A stretch of 5,086 bases of DNA from an uncultured beta proteobacterium (GCA_903835865.1 CAILON010000043.1:1-5086), one strand, 5' to 3'. Positions 1-5,080 are shown, counted from the first letter of the stretch. A program made the numbers and translations. Notes: generated by a model from the letters alone, not told the origin.

Positions 1-2
1 AT

Positions 3-182
3 CTAAGAGAGATGTTGCATCAGTAGGTTTGCCAACATACCCGCCGCCTGAGAGTCTTCCATTAAAAGATAAGGAGCGAGGCAGCCAAGAGCTTGAGCAA
101 TGATGGCGCCAGCCATCAAGTAGGCAAGTAAGCTCAGTAAGCGGCAGGAGAGAGGGTATTGGCTTTTGGGAACTTCAACCAT
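3..182 (-). CDS. Short hydrophobic ORF, possible truncated DUF4149-like membrane protein
   Basis: This 59-codon ORF runs from an ATG at 182 to a TAG at 3-5. An in-frame stop lies two codons upstream, so the ATG is the first possible start, but no convincing Shine-Dalgarno sequence precedes it. The product has one likely membrane segment (about residues 14-40, rich in Leu, Ala and Ile, starting RLLSLLAYLMAGAII), then APYLL and AAGMLANLLM. From memory, that order of hydrophobic helix, AP-x-L-F-like motif and AG-x-x-A-x-x-L-F-like motif resembles the N-terminus of DUF4149 membrane proteins, which are usually more than twice as long. If so, this is an N-terminal remnant ended by a premature stop or frameshift, and the rest would lie beyond the left edge. 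It is divergent from the Rrf2 gene. It could also be an unrelated small membrane protein or a chance ORF, since a plus-strand frame is also open over 2-103. Confidence 0.35.
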   Translation of the reverse strand: MVEVPKSQYPLSCRLLSLLAYLMAGAIIAQALGCLAPYLLMEDSQAAGMLANLLMQHLS

Positions 183-271
183 GGGTTAAAAAGGGTTAAT
201 TAATGCGCTGCAGCACAAAGTTTGAATCAGTTTCATACTAGTCCTAACCTAACTTTTATACCAAAAACATC
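183..271. other. Divergent intergenic region upstream of the Rrf2 gene
   Basis: This is an AT-rich spacer between the leftward hydrophobic ORF and the rightward regulator. A TTGAAT element at 222-227 resembles a -35 box, but no good -10 box sits at the right spacing. I saw no clear operator palindrome or Shine-Dalgarno sequence before the regulator's ATG. The regulator's promoter must lie here or further upstream, but I cannot place it. Confidence 0.4.
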
Positions 272-859
272 ATGGAAGTCACTAAAGCAGTCAAAGTTGC
301 CTTAAATACCCTGGTTGATATTGCAAGCCACTCGGCCAATGGTCAACTAGTGCCCGTTCCGGAAATAGCCCAAAGGCTGCATATGTCGATTAGTCGTATT
401 GAGCTCTTGCTGCGACCTCTAAGGGAATCAGGGTTAGTCATTGGGATTAAAGGGCGAACTGGTGGCTATCAGCTTTCAAAAGATCCTCGCATCATTACGA
501 TCAAAGACATTGTTTTGGCGATGAATCGCATCAAAAAAAGAAAAGTAGAGGTGTCCGATATTGCAAAAGATCTCTATCAGTCTCTAGAGACTTACATGAT
601 GACTTGCATTTCTAATGTTACTTTGGCCTCTGCCATTAAAGATTACATTCCGCGCTTTAGTGAGGTACAAACTGCGCCCGAAAGAAAATCCTATTTTCCT
701 GCGAAGCCTGAAGATAAGGCCAAGCAAAATAAAAGACCTAAAGGAGAGGCTCAAAAGGTAGTAAAGAGTTCATTTAAAAAAGTTGAAGAAATCCCTCGCG
801 GACCCAACTCTATTTTTAGCTTTGCTGACTATCTCAATAAAAAATTACCAGCAAACTAA
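272..859 (+). CDS. Rrf2-family transcriptional regulator without an Fe-S cysteine cluster
   Basis: This is a DNA-binding regulator of 195 residues. Residues 1-85 match the Rrf2/IscR/NsrR winged-helix fold. The N-terminal helix is followed by the recognition region (VPEIAQRLHMSISRIELLLR, about 29-48), then RESGLVIGIKGRTGGYQLSK (about 51-70), which contains the conserved wing motif G-x-x-GGY. A dimerisation-helix region follows, including the ISNVTLASAI stretch near 113-122. IscR and NsrR bind an iron-sulfur cluster through three cysteines after the wing. Only Cys112 is present here, so a classical cluster is not supported. Residues from about 130 form a lysine-rich, probably disordered tail ending GPNSIFSFADYLNKKLPAN, which is longer than usual for the family. 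The ATG at 272 is chosen because the family N-terminus begins directly there, although no strong ribosome site is visible. Its target is unknown, and nothing ties it directly to the egt operon. Confidence 0.85.
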   Translation: MEVTKAVKVALNTLVDIASHSANGQLVPVPEIAQRLHMSISRIELLLRPLRESGLVIGIKGRTGGYQLSKDPRIITIKDIVLAMNRIKKRKVEVSDIAKDLYQSLETYMMTCISNVTLASAIKDYIPRFSEVQTAPERKSYFPAKPEDKAKQNKRPKGEAQKVVKSSFKKVEEIPRGPNSIFSFADYLNKKLPAN

Positions 860-878
860 AGTTACAAAGTCATTTAAA

Positions 879-1034
879 GTGAATATTGAACCGGTATCGT
901 ACCCTGATTTAGCTTTTGTAGATATTGAAACCACTGGGTCTCATTTTGAGCGCGATCGCATTACAGAGATTGGAATCAAAACTCTAGCTAAGCAAATTCC
1001 TAAGTCGTTTTCCTTTATGTGCAGCTCTCGATGA
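879..1034 (+). pseudogene. Truncated DnaQ-like 3'-5' exonuclease (N-terminal fragment)
   Basis: From a possible GTG at 879 the frame reads YPDLAFVDIETTG followed by SHFERDRITEIGIK. This is the unmistakable Exo I motif (D-x-E-T-T-G) and following strand of the DnaQ/DEDD exonuclease fold found in DNA polymerase III epsilon-type proteins. In this fragment Asp15 and Glu17 are the metal ligands. After TEIGIKTLAKQ the similarity stops and the frame ends at a TGA (1032-1034) after 51 residues. The Exo II and Exo III motifs and any C-terminal domain are missing, so it cannot be active. The break coincides with the 16-bp repeat at 996-1011 and with the end of the convergent lyase gene. It starts 20 bases after the Rrf2 stop codon, so the intact gene was probably co-transcribed with the regulator. 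In-frame codons before 879 overlap the Rrf2 gene and are unlikely to be translated. Confidence 0.75.
996..1011 (+). repeat. Left copy of a 16-bp direct repeat (candidate attachment site)
   Basis: ATTCCTAAGTCGTTTT occurs here and, perfectly repeated in the same orientation, at 5063-5078. After one mismatch the next two bases (CT) also agree. This copy lies in the broken exonuclease and ends three bases before the lyase stop codon. It is not part of a hairpin on this side. By a rough estimate, a 16-bp perfect match is not expected by chance in a window of this length. Its position at the edge of the egt module suggests an insertion boundary, which is an inference. Confidence 0.6.
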
Positions 1035-2148
1035 TATGGAGGGCTTGATCCACTCTACTTTTCTGTGTTCCAAAGTTAAGCCTGATAAATTTCTCTTGAT
1101 TGAATTGGCTGCCGGGAGAGGTAGCTAAACCGGCATCTAAGAATAGTTGATAAGGATTTTGGTGCTGTAGATTCCTACAATCAATCCACGCAAGATAGCT
1201 ACCTTCCATTTTGCATACGCTCAATCCACTGATGCTATTGATTTTTTCGTAAATCGAATCTCGATTGGCTCTCAAGTATTGAATCAATGCCTGGCGCCAA
1301 GGTTCCCCCTCCTTGATTGCTGCGATGGTTGCTGTATAGGCCAATAAAGATGGTGGAGCAATGGTTTGGTGAAGATCAATTTGAATTGCTTTACGTAAGG
1401 TGGGGTTTTCTGCTATTGCCCAAGCAAGACCTATTCCAGGAAAGTTAAAAGTCTTATTTAATGACATTAGAGTAATCGTATTCTCAGAAATTTCTTTGCT
1501 GATACTGGCTAATGGGATATGTTTTTTATTCTCATCGAGTACAAGGCCTGCATGAATTTCGTCGGAGCAAATCCATAAATTATGCTGAACACAAAAATCT
1601 CCAAACTCTTGTAGCTCATCTCTAGTAAATACAGTAGATCCTGGATTTTGAGGGTTGCAGAAAAGCGCTAGCTTTGTTTTATTTGTAATCAGATTTGGTA
1701 ATTCATTACTTGGCAATACCCAGCGTCCATTTTTAAGTTCAAGTCGCATTTCTTGAAAGGGTCTGTTAGCGCTGCTGCATGCAAGTCGTAGGTGGTGATA
1801 GACAGGGCTTGGAATAAGCACCTCTTCGTCACCACTGGTGAGCTGCTTTACTACTGTGTACAGTCCGGATACAACGCTGGGAAGAATGACAACCCAATCA
1901 GGGTCAACTTTCCAGTGATATTGCTCAAATAAGTATTGGGCAATAGATTGGTTGAAATGATTAGGGCTATGCGTATAGCCATAGATTCCCTCTTGAACAC
2001 GCTTGCTTAAAGCGTTGATAACACAGGGTGGCGACTGAAAGTCCATATCCGCTACCCATAAAGGTAGTACCTTCTCACTATCAAAGCTATCCCAGCGAAT
2101 AGAGTCTGTATTCAGACGATTTGTAAGCGTATCAAAATCAAATTCCAT
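1015..2148 (-). CDS. MalY/PatB-type PLP-dependent C-S lyase, probable EgtE substitute
   Basis: This 377-residue fold-type I PLP enzyme belongs to the MalY/PatB branch (cystathionine beta-lyase-like) of the class I/II aminotransferases. Visible landmarks are LPLWVADMDF (28-37), the GIYGYT segment (54-59), CNPQNPGS (164-171), the cofactor-contacting Asp in CSDEIHAGL (Asp196), the Schiff-base lysine in SLNKTFNFPG (Lys232), GSYLAWIDCR (316-325), SPGSQF (344-349) and the carboxylate-binding arginine in FIRLNFG (Arg356). Length and motif order are normal, so it should be active. Family members cleave C-S bonds of cysteine conjugates to pyruvate and ammonia. It is the last gene of the operon and starts 11 bases inside egtB, with GAGG ten bases upstream of its ATG. 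From this context I infer that it cleaves hercynylcysteine sulfoxide to ergothioneine, the job of EgtE in mycobacteria. General cysteine or cystathionine desulfuration is the alternative. Confidence 0.88.
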   Translation of the reverse strand: MEFDFDTLTNRLNTDSIRWDSFDSEKVLPLWVADMDFQSPPCVINALSKRVQEGIYGYTHSPNHFNQSIAQYLFEQYHWKVDPDWVVILPSVVSGLYTVVKQLTSGDEEVLIPSPVYHHLRLACSSANRPFQEMRLELKNGRWVLPSNELPNLITNKTKLALFCNPQNPGSTVFTRDELQEFGDFCVQHNLWICSDEIHAGLVLDENKKHIPLASISKEISENTITLMSLNKTFNFPGIGLAWAIAENPTLRKAIQIDLHQTIAPPSLLAYTATIAAIKEGEPWRQALIQYLRANRDSIYEKINSISGLSVCKMEGSYLAWIDCRNLQHQNPYQLFLDAGLATSPGSQFNQEKFIRLNFGTQKSRVDQALHIIESCT

Positions 2149-3376
2149 CTTTAGCTAGCCTCAATCCTGACATTTGCCAACGTGCGTGGGTTGGAAAGAA
2201 ATTACGATAACTTACTCTAGAGTGATCTGGACTGGTATAGGCGGAGCTTCCCCTTAGGACCATTTGATTAATCATGAATTTGCCGTTGTACTCTCCAGCG
2301 ATGCCCTTCCATGGCTGATACCCTGGATAAGCTGAGTAGTTGCTACTAGTCCACTGCCATATCGAGCCAAATAGGTCTCTAGCTGCATTGGCCTTATGCT
2401 TTGCAAACGACTCCCACTCAAATTCCGTAGGTAGGCGTGCCCCAGCATGCCCTTCTAATCTCTTGGATGCCCAACGTGCAAATGCCTCTGCCTCGAAATA
2501 ACTAATATTTGAGACGGGTAAAGATTTCTCTAAAAGCTTATTGCCGTTTAGAGAAAAACGACAAAGTTGATTATTTTCATTTTTATTCCAATATAAGGGC
2601 GCATTAATTTGCTCGGCCTTGACCCAGGCCCAGCCAGCATCGAGCCACCATTGAGAATTTTCATATCCACCATCTTCAATAAAACTCAGCCATTGCTCAT
2701 TAGTTACCAGATCGCTTGCTATTGAATGAGCTTGGTTAAATACAGTGTGTTGTGGCGATTCATTATCAAAATGAAATCCATCCCCATCAGCCCCAATCTC
2801 TACTAGCCCTGATATGCCTTCAATCCATTCCATAGGTTTATGGTCGGAATGAATATTGATTTCTGATGAAGAATACGCTGGGAACAAAGAGTTTTGATAA
2901 AGCAGATGCTGAATATCTGTTAACAAAAGCTCTTGATGCTGTTGTTCATGATTGATGCCAATTTGGATAAGCCACTTTAGTTCGGGGGATGCATTCTTAT
3001 TCAGGAGAGATTCAATTCTGTTTTCAATATTTCTCCGCCAATCTAATACCTCTTTTAAAGAGGGTCTGGTCAGAAGCCCTCGTAGCTTGCGAGGATGCTT
3101 ATCGCCTATCCCGTTGTAGTAACTATTAAAGAGAACGGCAAACTGAGGATTCAAATATTGAAAATTTTCTTCAAAGGGCTTGAGGACCATCACTTCGTAA
3201 AACCAGCTAACGTGCGCTAAATGCCATTTAGCAGGGCTTGCATCCTCCATAGACTGTGCCTGGCAGTCTTCAGGACTTAGGTCAGCAATCAGATCAATTG
3301 AATATTTTCTAGAGCTGTGGAATTGATCGAGAAGTGAATTAACTGAAAACATCTTATTCATTATTTTATTTGGCAT
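2138..3376 (-). CDS. egtB: Ergothioneine sulfoxide synthase EgtB (likely cysteine-using type)
   Basis: This 412-residue non-heme iron enzyme joins a thiol donor to the imidazole C2 of hercynine using oxygen. The N-terminal half is a DinB-like helical bundle carrying the iron ligands. These are a histidine in WHLAH (His55 by analogy) and HEQQHQE (143-149), the family's H-x3-H-x-E motif with His143 and His147. The C-terminal half (from about 182) is a formylglycine-generating-enzyme-like domain with RLPTEFEWE (314-322), GSIWQWTSS (337-345), VLRGSS (373-378) and SGLRLA (403-408). Tandem tyrosines in NSYYNGIGDKHPR (Tyr86-Tyr87), and NFF late in the protein (392-394), resemble the cysteine-using Chloracidobacterium enzyme rather than the gamma-glutamylcysteine-using mycobacterial one. 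This fits the lack of egtA and egtC. The ATG at 3376 overlaps egtD by 11 bases. In-frame ATGs at 3361 and 3352 are also possible starts, and none has a strong Shine-Dalgarno sequence. It lacks the C-terminal methyltransferase domain of OvoA. Confidence 0.93.
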   Translation of the reverse strand: MPNKIMNKMFSVNSLLDQFHSSRKYSIDLIADLSPEDCQAQSMEDASPAKWHLAHVSWFYEVMVLKPFEENFQYLNPQFAVLFNSYYNGIGDKHPRKLRGLLTRPSLKEVLDWRRNIENRIESLLNKNASPELKWLIQIGINHEQQHQELLLTDIQHLLYQNSLFPAYSSSEINIHSDHKPMEWIEGISGLVEIGADGDGFHFDNESPQHTVFNQAHSIASDLVTNEQWLSFIEDGGYENSQWWLDAGWAWVKAEQINAPLYWNKNENNQLCRFSLNGNKLLEKSLPVSNISYFEAEAFARWASKRLEGHAGARLPTEFEWESFAKHKANAARDLFGSIWQWTSSNYSAYPGYQPWKGIAGEYNGKFMINQMVLRGSSAYTSPDHSRVSYRNFFPTHARWQMSGLRLAKDGI

Positions 3377-4313
3377 AGATTACGGCAAAGTAATCTTTAG
3401 GGTCTGTCCAGATTTGCGTTGTTTTAAACCCAGCATTTTTGAGTAGTTGTTTAATGGACTCAATAGTGTATTTGTGAGAATTCTCGGTATGTATAAGATC
3501 CCCTTTTTTGAAATCCCTAGAATTTCCTGGCCATGAAACAGTCAGATTCTCAAGGACCTCCAAATAAAGCTCAACCCGATTTTGGCTATGATTAATTATC
3601 ACTTTGTGGCGAAATTGCTCAACTCTAAAATTGGAGCCTAGATGTGAGTTAATCGACCTCAGAATATTGAGATTAAAAGCAGATGTCACTTTAAGTGGAT
3701 CATCGTATGCCGCCATCAGAATAGAGTCCTCTTTCATTAGGTCAACGCCAATTAATAACCCCCCATCAATAGACTGTTTCTGAATTTGACTCAGTAGTTC
3801 CAGTGCTTCAGAGCTGAGGAAGTTGCCAATACTGGATCCAGGATAAAAAAAAGTTCTTCTACTTTGAGCAATGAAGGCGGGAATTGTCAGCTGCCTAGAA
3901 AAATCCATACCAATACATTGCATCAAAATATGGGGATATTTACCTTCCAGCTTTTTGAGTGCATCTTGTAAATATTCTACTGAAAAATCAATAGCAAGAT
4001 AGGACGTAGGCTTAAGAGAGTTGAAGAAAGATTCCGCTTTCTCACAATTGCCAGCACCCAAGTCAATCAGAGTGCCACCAGTGCCAACAGCATTGACTAT
4101 TTGATCTCGGTATTGGGCAAAAATATTTTTTTCAGTATTAGTAGGGTAATACTCGGGCAGTAAGGTAATTGCCGTAAAGAGATGTGAGCCTAAGGGATCA
4201 TATAAGAACTTTGGAGAAATCGAAGCAGATGGTGCCAATAAACCAGCCTCGATCTCAGACCTTAAGTCTTGAGAAATTATCTCGATTGCCTCTTTGTAGA
4301 TAGGTATTTGCAT
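3366..4313 (-). CDS. egtD: L-histidine N-alpha-methyltransferase EgtD
   Basis: EgtD trimethylates histidine to hercynine with three S-adenosylmethionine molecules, the first step of ergothioneine synthesis. The 315-residue length is typical of the family. Diagnostic stretches are FLYDPLGSHLFTAIT (36-50) and LPEYYPTNTE (52-61), the SAM-binding LIDLGAGNCEKA (82-93), YPGSSIGNF (157-165), GGLLIGVDLMKE (184-195), AYDDPLKVTSAFNLNIL (202-218) and HTENSHKYT (275-283). By memory of the mycobacterial enzyme, Tyr38, Asn164 and Glu277 correspond to the residues that hold histidine, so the substrate pocket looks intact. One oddity is Asn59 where most homologues have Arg in the PTRTE segment. It is the first gene of the operon, and its last 11 bases overlap the egtB start. 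The ATG at 4313 begins a normal N-terminus, but no clear ribosome-binding sequence is visible before it. Confidence 0.94.
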   Translation of the reverse strand: MQIPIYKEAIEIISQDLRSEIEAGLLAPSASISPKFLYDPLGSHLFTAITLLPEYYPTNTEKNIFAQYRDQIVNAVGTGGTLIDLGAGNCEKAESFFNSLKPTSYLAIDFSVEYLQDALKKLEGKYPHILMQCIGMDFSRQLTIPAFIAQSRRTFFYPGSSIGNFLSSEALELLSQIQKQSIDGGLLIGVDLMKEDSILMAAYDDPLKVTSAFNLNILRSINSHLGSNFRVEQFRHKVIINHSQNRVELYLEVLENLTVSWPGNSRDFKKGDLIHTENSHKYTIESIKQLLKNAGFKTTQIWTDPKDYFAVIYAK

Positions 4314-4331
4314 AATGGGTTGCTAAAAATA

Positions 4332-4360
4332 GTGACTTAGAAGTTGTCAGTCTTTATACA
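4332..4360 (+). promoter_or_regulatory. Candidate promoter for the DUF427 gene, with an overlapping leftward -10
   Basis: On the plus strand, GTGACT (4332-4337) and TATACA (4355-4360) are separated by 17 bases. Each matches the sigma-70 consensus at four of six positions. The same AT-rich core read leftward gives TATAAA (plus positions 4353-4358), a fair -10 for egtD, but its -35 region is poor. The two -10 elements overlap, so the operons may be transcribed divergently from one core. This is read by eye and is weak evidence. Confidence 0.3.
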
Positions 4361-4387
4361 GCATAAAGGTGGGATTTGCTTTATGCT
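4360..4387. promoter_or_regulatory. Perfect 9-bp inverted repeat, candidate operator or leader hairpin
   Basis: AGCATAAAG (4360-4368) and CTTTATGCT (4379-4387) are exact reverse complements separated by ten bases. The repeat is centred between egtD and the DUF427 gene. It lies next to the candidate -10 elements and ends ten bases before the DUF427 Shine-Dalgarno sequence. As DNA it could be an operator serving both directions. As RNA it would form a hairpin in the DUF427 leader. It has no T-run and is not a terminator. Confidence 0.5.
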
Positions 4388-4397
4388 AAATCCTTAA

Positions 4398-4403
4398 AAG
4401 GAG
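4398..4403 (+). promoter_or_regulatory. Shine-Dalgarno sequence that sets the DUF427 start
   Basis: AAGGAG lies five bases before the ATG at 4409. It decides the start in favour of that ATG over the in-frame TTG at 4376, which has no such site and lies in the inverted repeat. It is the strongest ribosome-binding site in the window. Confidence 0.85.
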
Positions 4404-4408
4404 ATGAT

Positions 4409-4690
4409 ATGAAAGCTATCTGGAATAATGAAATTTTAGCGAATTCAAATGACACCATAGTGGTTGAGGGAAATCATTATTTTCCTCCTGCCAGTTTGAA
4501 TATGCAGTTTTTTAATCAGTCTGAAAAAAATACAATTTGCTCCTGGAAAGGGACTGCTAGTTATTTCAATCTAGAGGTTAACGGCCAATCCAATGCAGAT
4601 GCCGCCTGGTACTATCCCGAGCCTAAATCAGCCGCAAATAATATTGCCGGATATATTGCTTTTTGGAAGGGCGTACAGGTAATCGAATAA
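4409..4690 (+). CDS. DUF427 domain protein
   Basis: This 93-residue protein is essentially one DUF427 domain (Pfam renamed it a nucleotidyltransferase-like family, from memory; no reaction is firmly known). The conserved stretches are all present in order: VVEGNHYFP (18-26), CSWKGTASYF (44-53), WYYPEP (67-72) and AGYIAFWKGVQV (80-91). Length is normal for single-domain members. No signal peptide or membrane segment is seen, so it should be cytoplasmic. It is transcribed away from the egt operon, and its stop codon overlaps the next gene's start (TAATG), so the two are probably translated together. A role in thiohistidine metabolism is only suggested by position. Confidence 0.9.
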   Translation: MKAIWNNEILANSNDTIVVEGNHYFPPASLNMQFFNQSEKNTICSWKGTASYFNLEVNGQSNADAAWYYPEPKSAANNIAGYIAFWKGVQVIE

Positions 4691-4869
4691 TGAATTCACC
4701 TGATAAACGTTGTTGTGGTTCAGGCGTTTGTATTATTAATGATGCTGGGGAGTGCTGGTGTGGGCAGGTTTGGGACGGTAAAAAAATGGCCGCCCCAAGC
4801 TTAACTTTGCGATCGGCATCCAGTGAGTCACAAGAACAAGAGCAAGAAAAACTTAAACCTGAATCTTAG
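4690..4869 (+). CDS. Small cysteine-rich protein, function unknown
   Basis: This 59-residue protein starts at the ATG that overlaps the DUF427 stop codon. AGGT lies nine bases upstream. The first half holds five cysteines (8, 9, 14, 22 and 24) in RCCGSGVC and GECWCGQVWDGKKM. This spacing suggests a metal site or a redox disulfide. I recall similar short CCGSGxC...CWCGQxWDGxKM proteins in Burkholderiales, but I know of no assigned function. The second half (about 37-59) is a low-complexity tail rich in Ser, Glu and Gln. There is no signal peptide, so it should stay in the reducing cytoplasm, which favours metal binding over structural disulfides. An in-frame TTG at 4663 lies inside DUF427 and is unlikely to be the start. 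Confidence 0.75.
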   Translation: MNSPDKRCCGSGVCIINDAGECWCGQVWDGKKMAAPSLTLRSASSESQEQEQEKLKPES

Positions 4870-5010
4870 AGGCTGGCTTCAAACAGGCTTTACTGACAAT
4901 ATCAAAGTTTAAGCTCGCTACATATTAACTTACGCACCAATACTGTCCAAGTGCAGACCCCCTATTTATGGGTTCTAGGGCTGAGCATCTGCTCTCATTA
5001 TCCTTTGGCC
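4870..5010. other. Non-coding stretch after the Cys-rich gene
   Basis: I see no convincing gene here on either strand. It holds short complementary segments, such as CCCTA (4960-4964) with TAGGG (4976-4980), and GAGC (4983-4986) with GCTC (4991-4994). GACCC at 4956-4960 could pair with GGGTC at 5029-5033. The segment may be part of a structured RNA or a decayed tRNA, but these pairings are too short to prove it. Confidence 0.4.
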
Positions 5011-5038
5011 CCAGGTACAAGTCCTGGTGGGTCCACCA
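5011..5038 (+). other. tRNA-like T-arm and acceptor 3' end with CCA (degenerate tRNA fragment)
   Basis: CCAGG (5011-5015) and CCTGG (5023-5027) form a perfect five-pair stem around the seven-base loop TACAAGT. TGGGTCC, the discriminator A and CCA then end at 5038, exactly the geometry of a tRNA 3' end. The loop differs from the TTCAANY consensus at the universally conserved position 55 (A instead of T). I could not fold a matching D-arm, anticodon arm or full seven-base acceptor partner upstream. It is therefore probably a tRNA remnant, or a tRNA-like end on another RNA, and not a working tRNA gene. An alternative hairpin, TGGTG with CACCA, also exists. Confidence 0.35.
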
Positions 5039-5046
5039 ATGAAATT

Positions 5047-5080
5047 AACGACTTAGGGAGAGATTCCTAAGTCGTTTTTC
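5047..5080 (+). terminator. Strong intrinsic terminator
   Basis: AACGACTTAGG (5047-5057) pairs perfectly over 11 bases with CCTAAGTCGTT (5066-5076) around an eight-base loop. The T-run TTTTT (5075-5079) begins inside the last pairs. It would end rightward transcripts from the DUF427/Cys-rich pair or from any RNA ending at the CCA at 5038. Its 3' arm is also the right copy of the 16-bp repeat. Confidence 0.88.
5063..5078 (+). repeat. Right copy of the 16-bp direct repeat
   Basis: This copy is identical to 996-1011 and in the same orientation. It covers the last three loop bases, the 3' arm and the T-run of the terminator hairpin. The distance between corresponding bases of the two copies is 4,067 bases and spans the egt operon plus the divergent gene pair. 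The right flank is cut off by the window edge, so the outer side cannot be examined. Confidence 0.6.

Noticed and set aside
2..103. Open plus-strand frame at the left edge, as the tail of an upstream gene
   Set aside because: It is short, has no recognisable motif, and is opposite a more protein-like minus-strand ORF. It cannot be judged without the sequence to the left.
783..878. In-frame upstream extension of the exonuclease fragment
   Set aside because: These 32 codons overlap the end of the Rrf2 gene in another frame and do not resemble an exonuclease N-terminus. The recognisable protein begins after the GTG at 879.
2138..3376. OvoA (ovothiol synthase) as the identity of the sulfoxide synthase
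   Set aside because: OvoA carries an additional C-terminal methyltransferase domain. This protein is only 412 residues and sits next to egtD, which makes the ergothioneine intermediate.
4376..4408. TTG start adding 11 residues to the DUF427 protein
   Set aside because: It has no Shine-Dalgarno site and lies in the inverted repeat, while the ATG at 4409 has AAGGAG at ideal spacing.
4663..4689. TTG start adding nine residues to the Cys-rich protein
   Set aside because: It lies inside the DUF427 gene, and the TAATG-coupled ATG at 4690 is the natural start.
4797..4915. Imperfect inverted repeat AGCTTAACTTTG with CAAAGTTTAAGCT
   Set aside because: The arms are AT-rich, need a bulge, are about 95 bases apart and partly lie in a coding region. 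This is within chance expectation.
4955..5038. Complete tRNA gene, possibly with a long variable arm
   Set aside because: Only five of seven acceptor pairs form, no D-arm or anticodon stem folds around the CTCATTA segment, and T55 is replaced by A.
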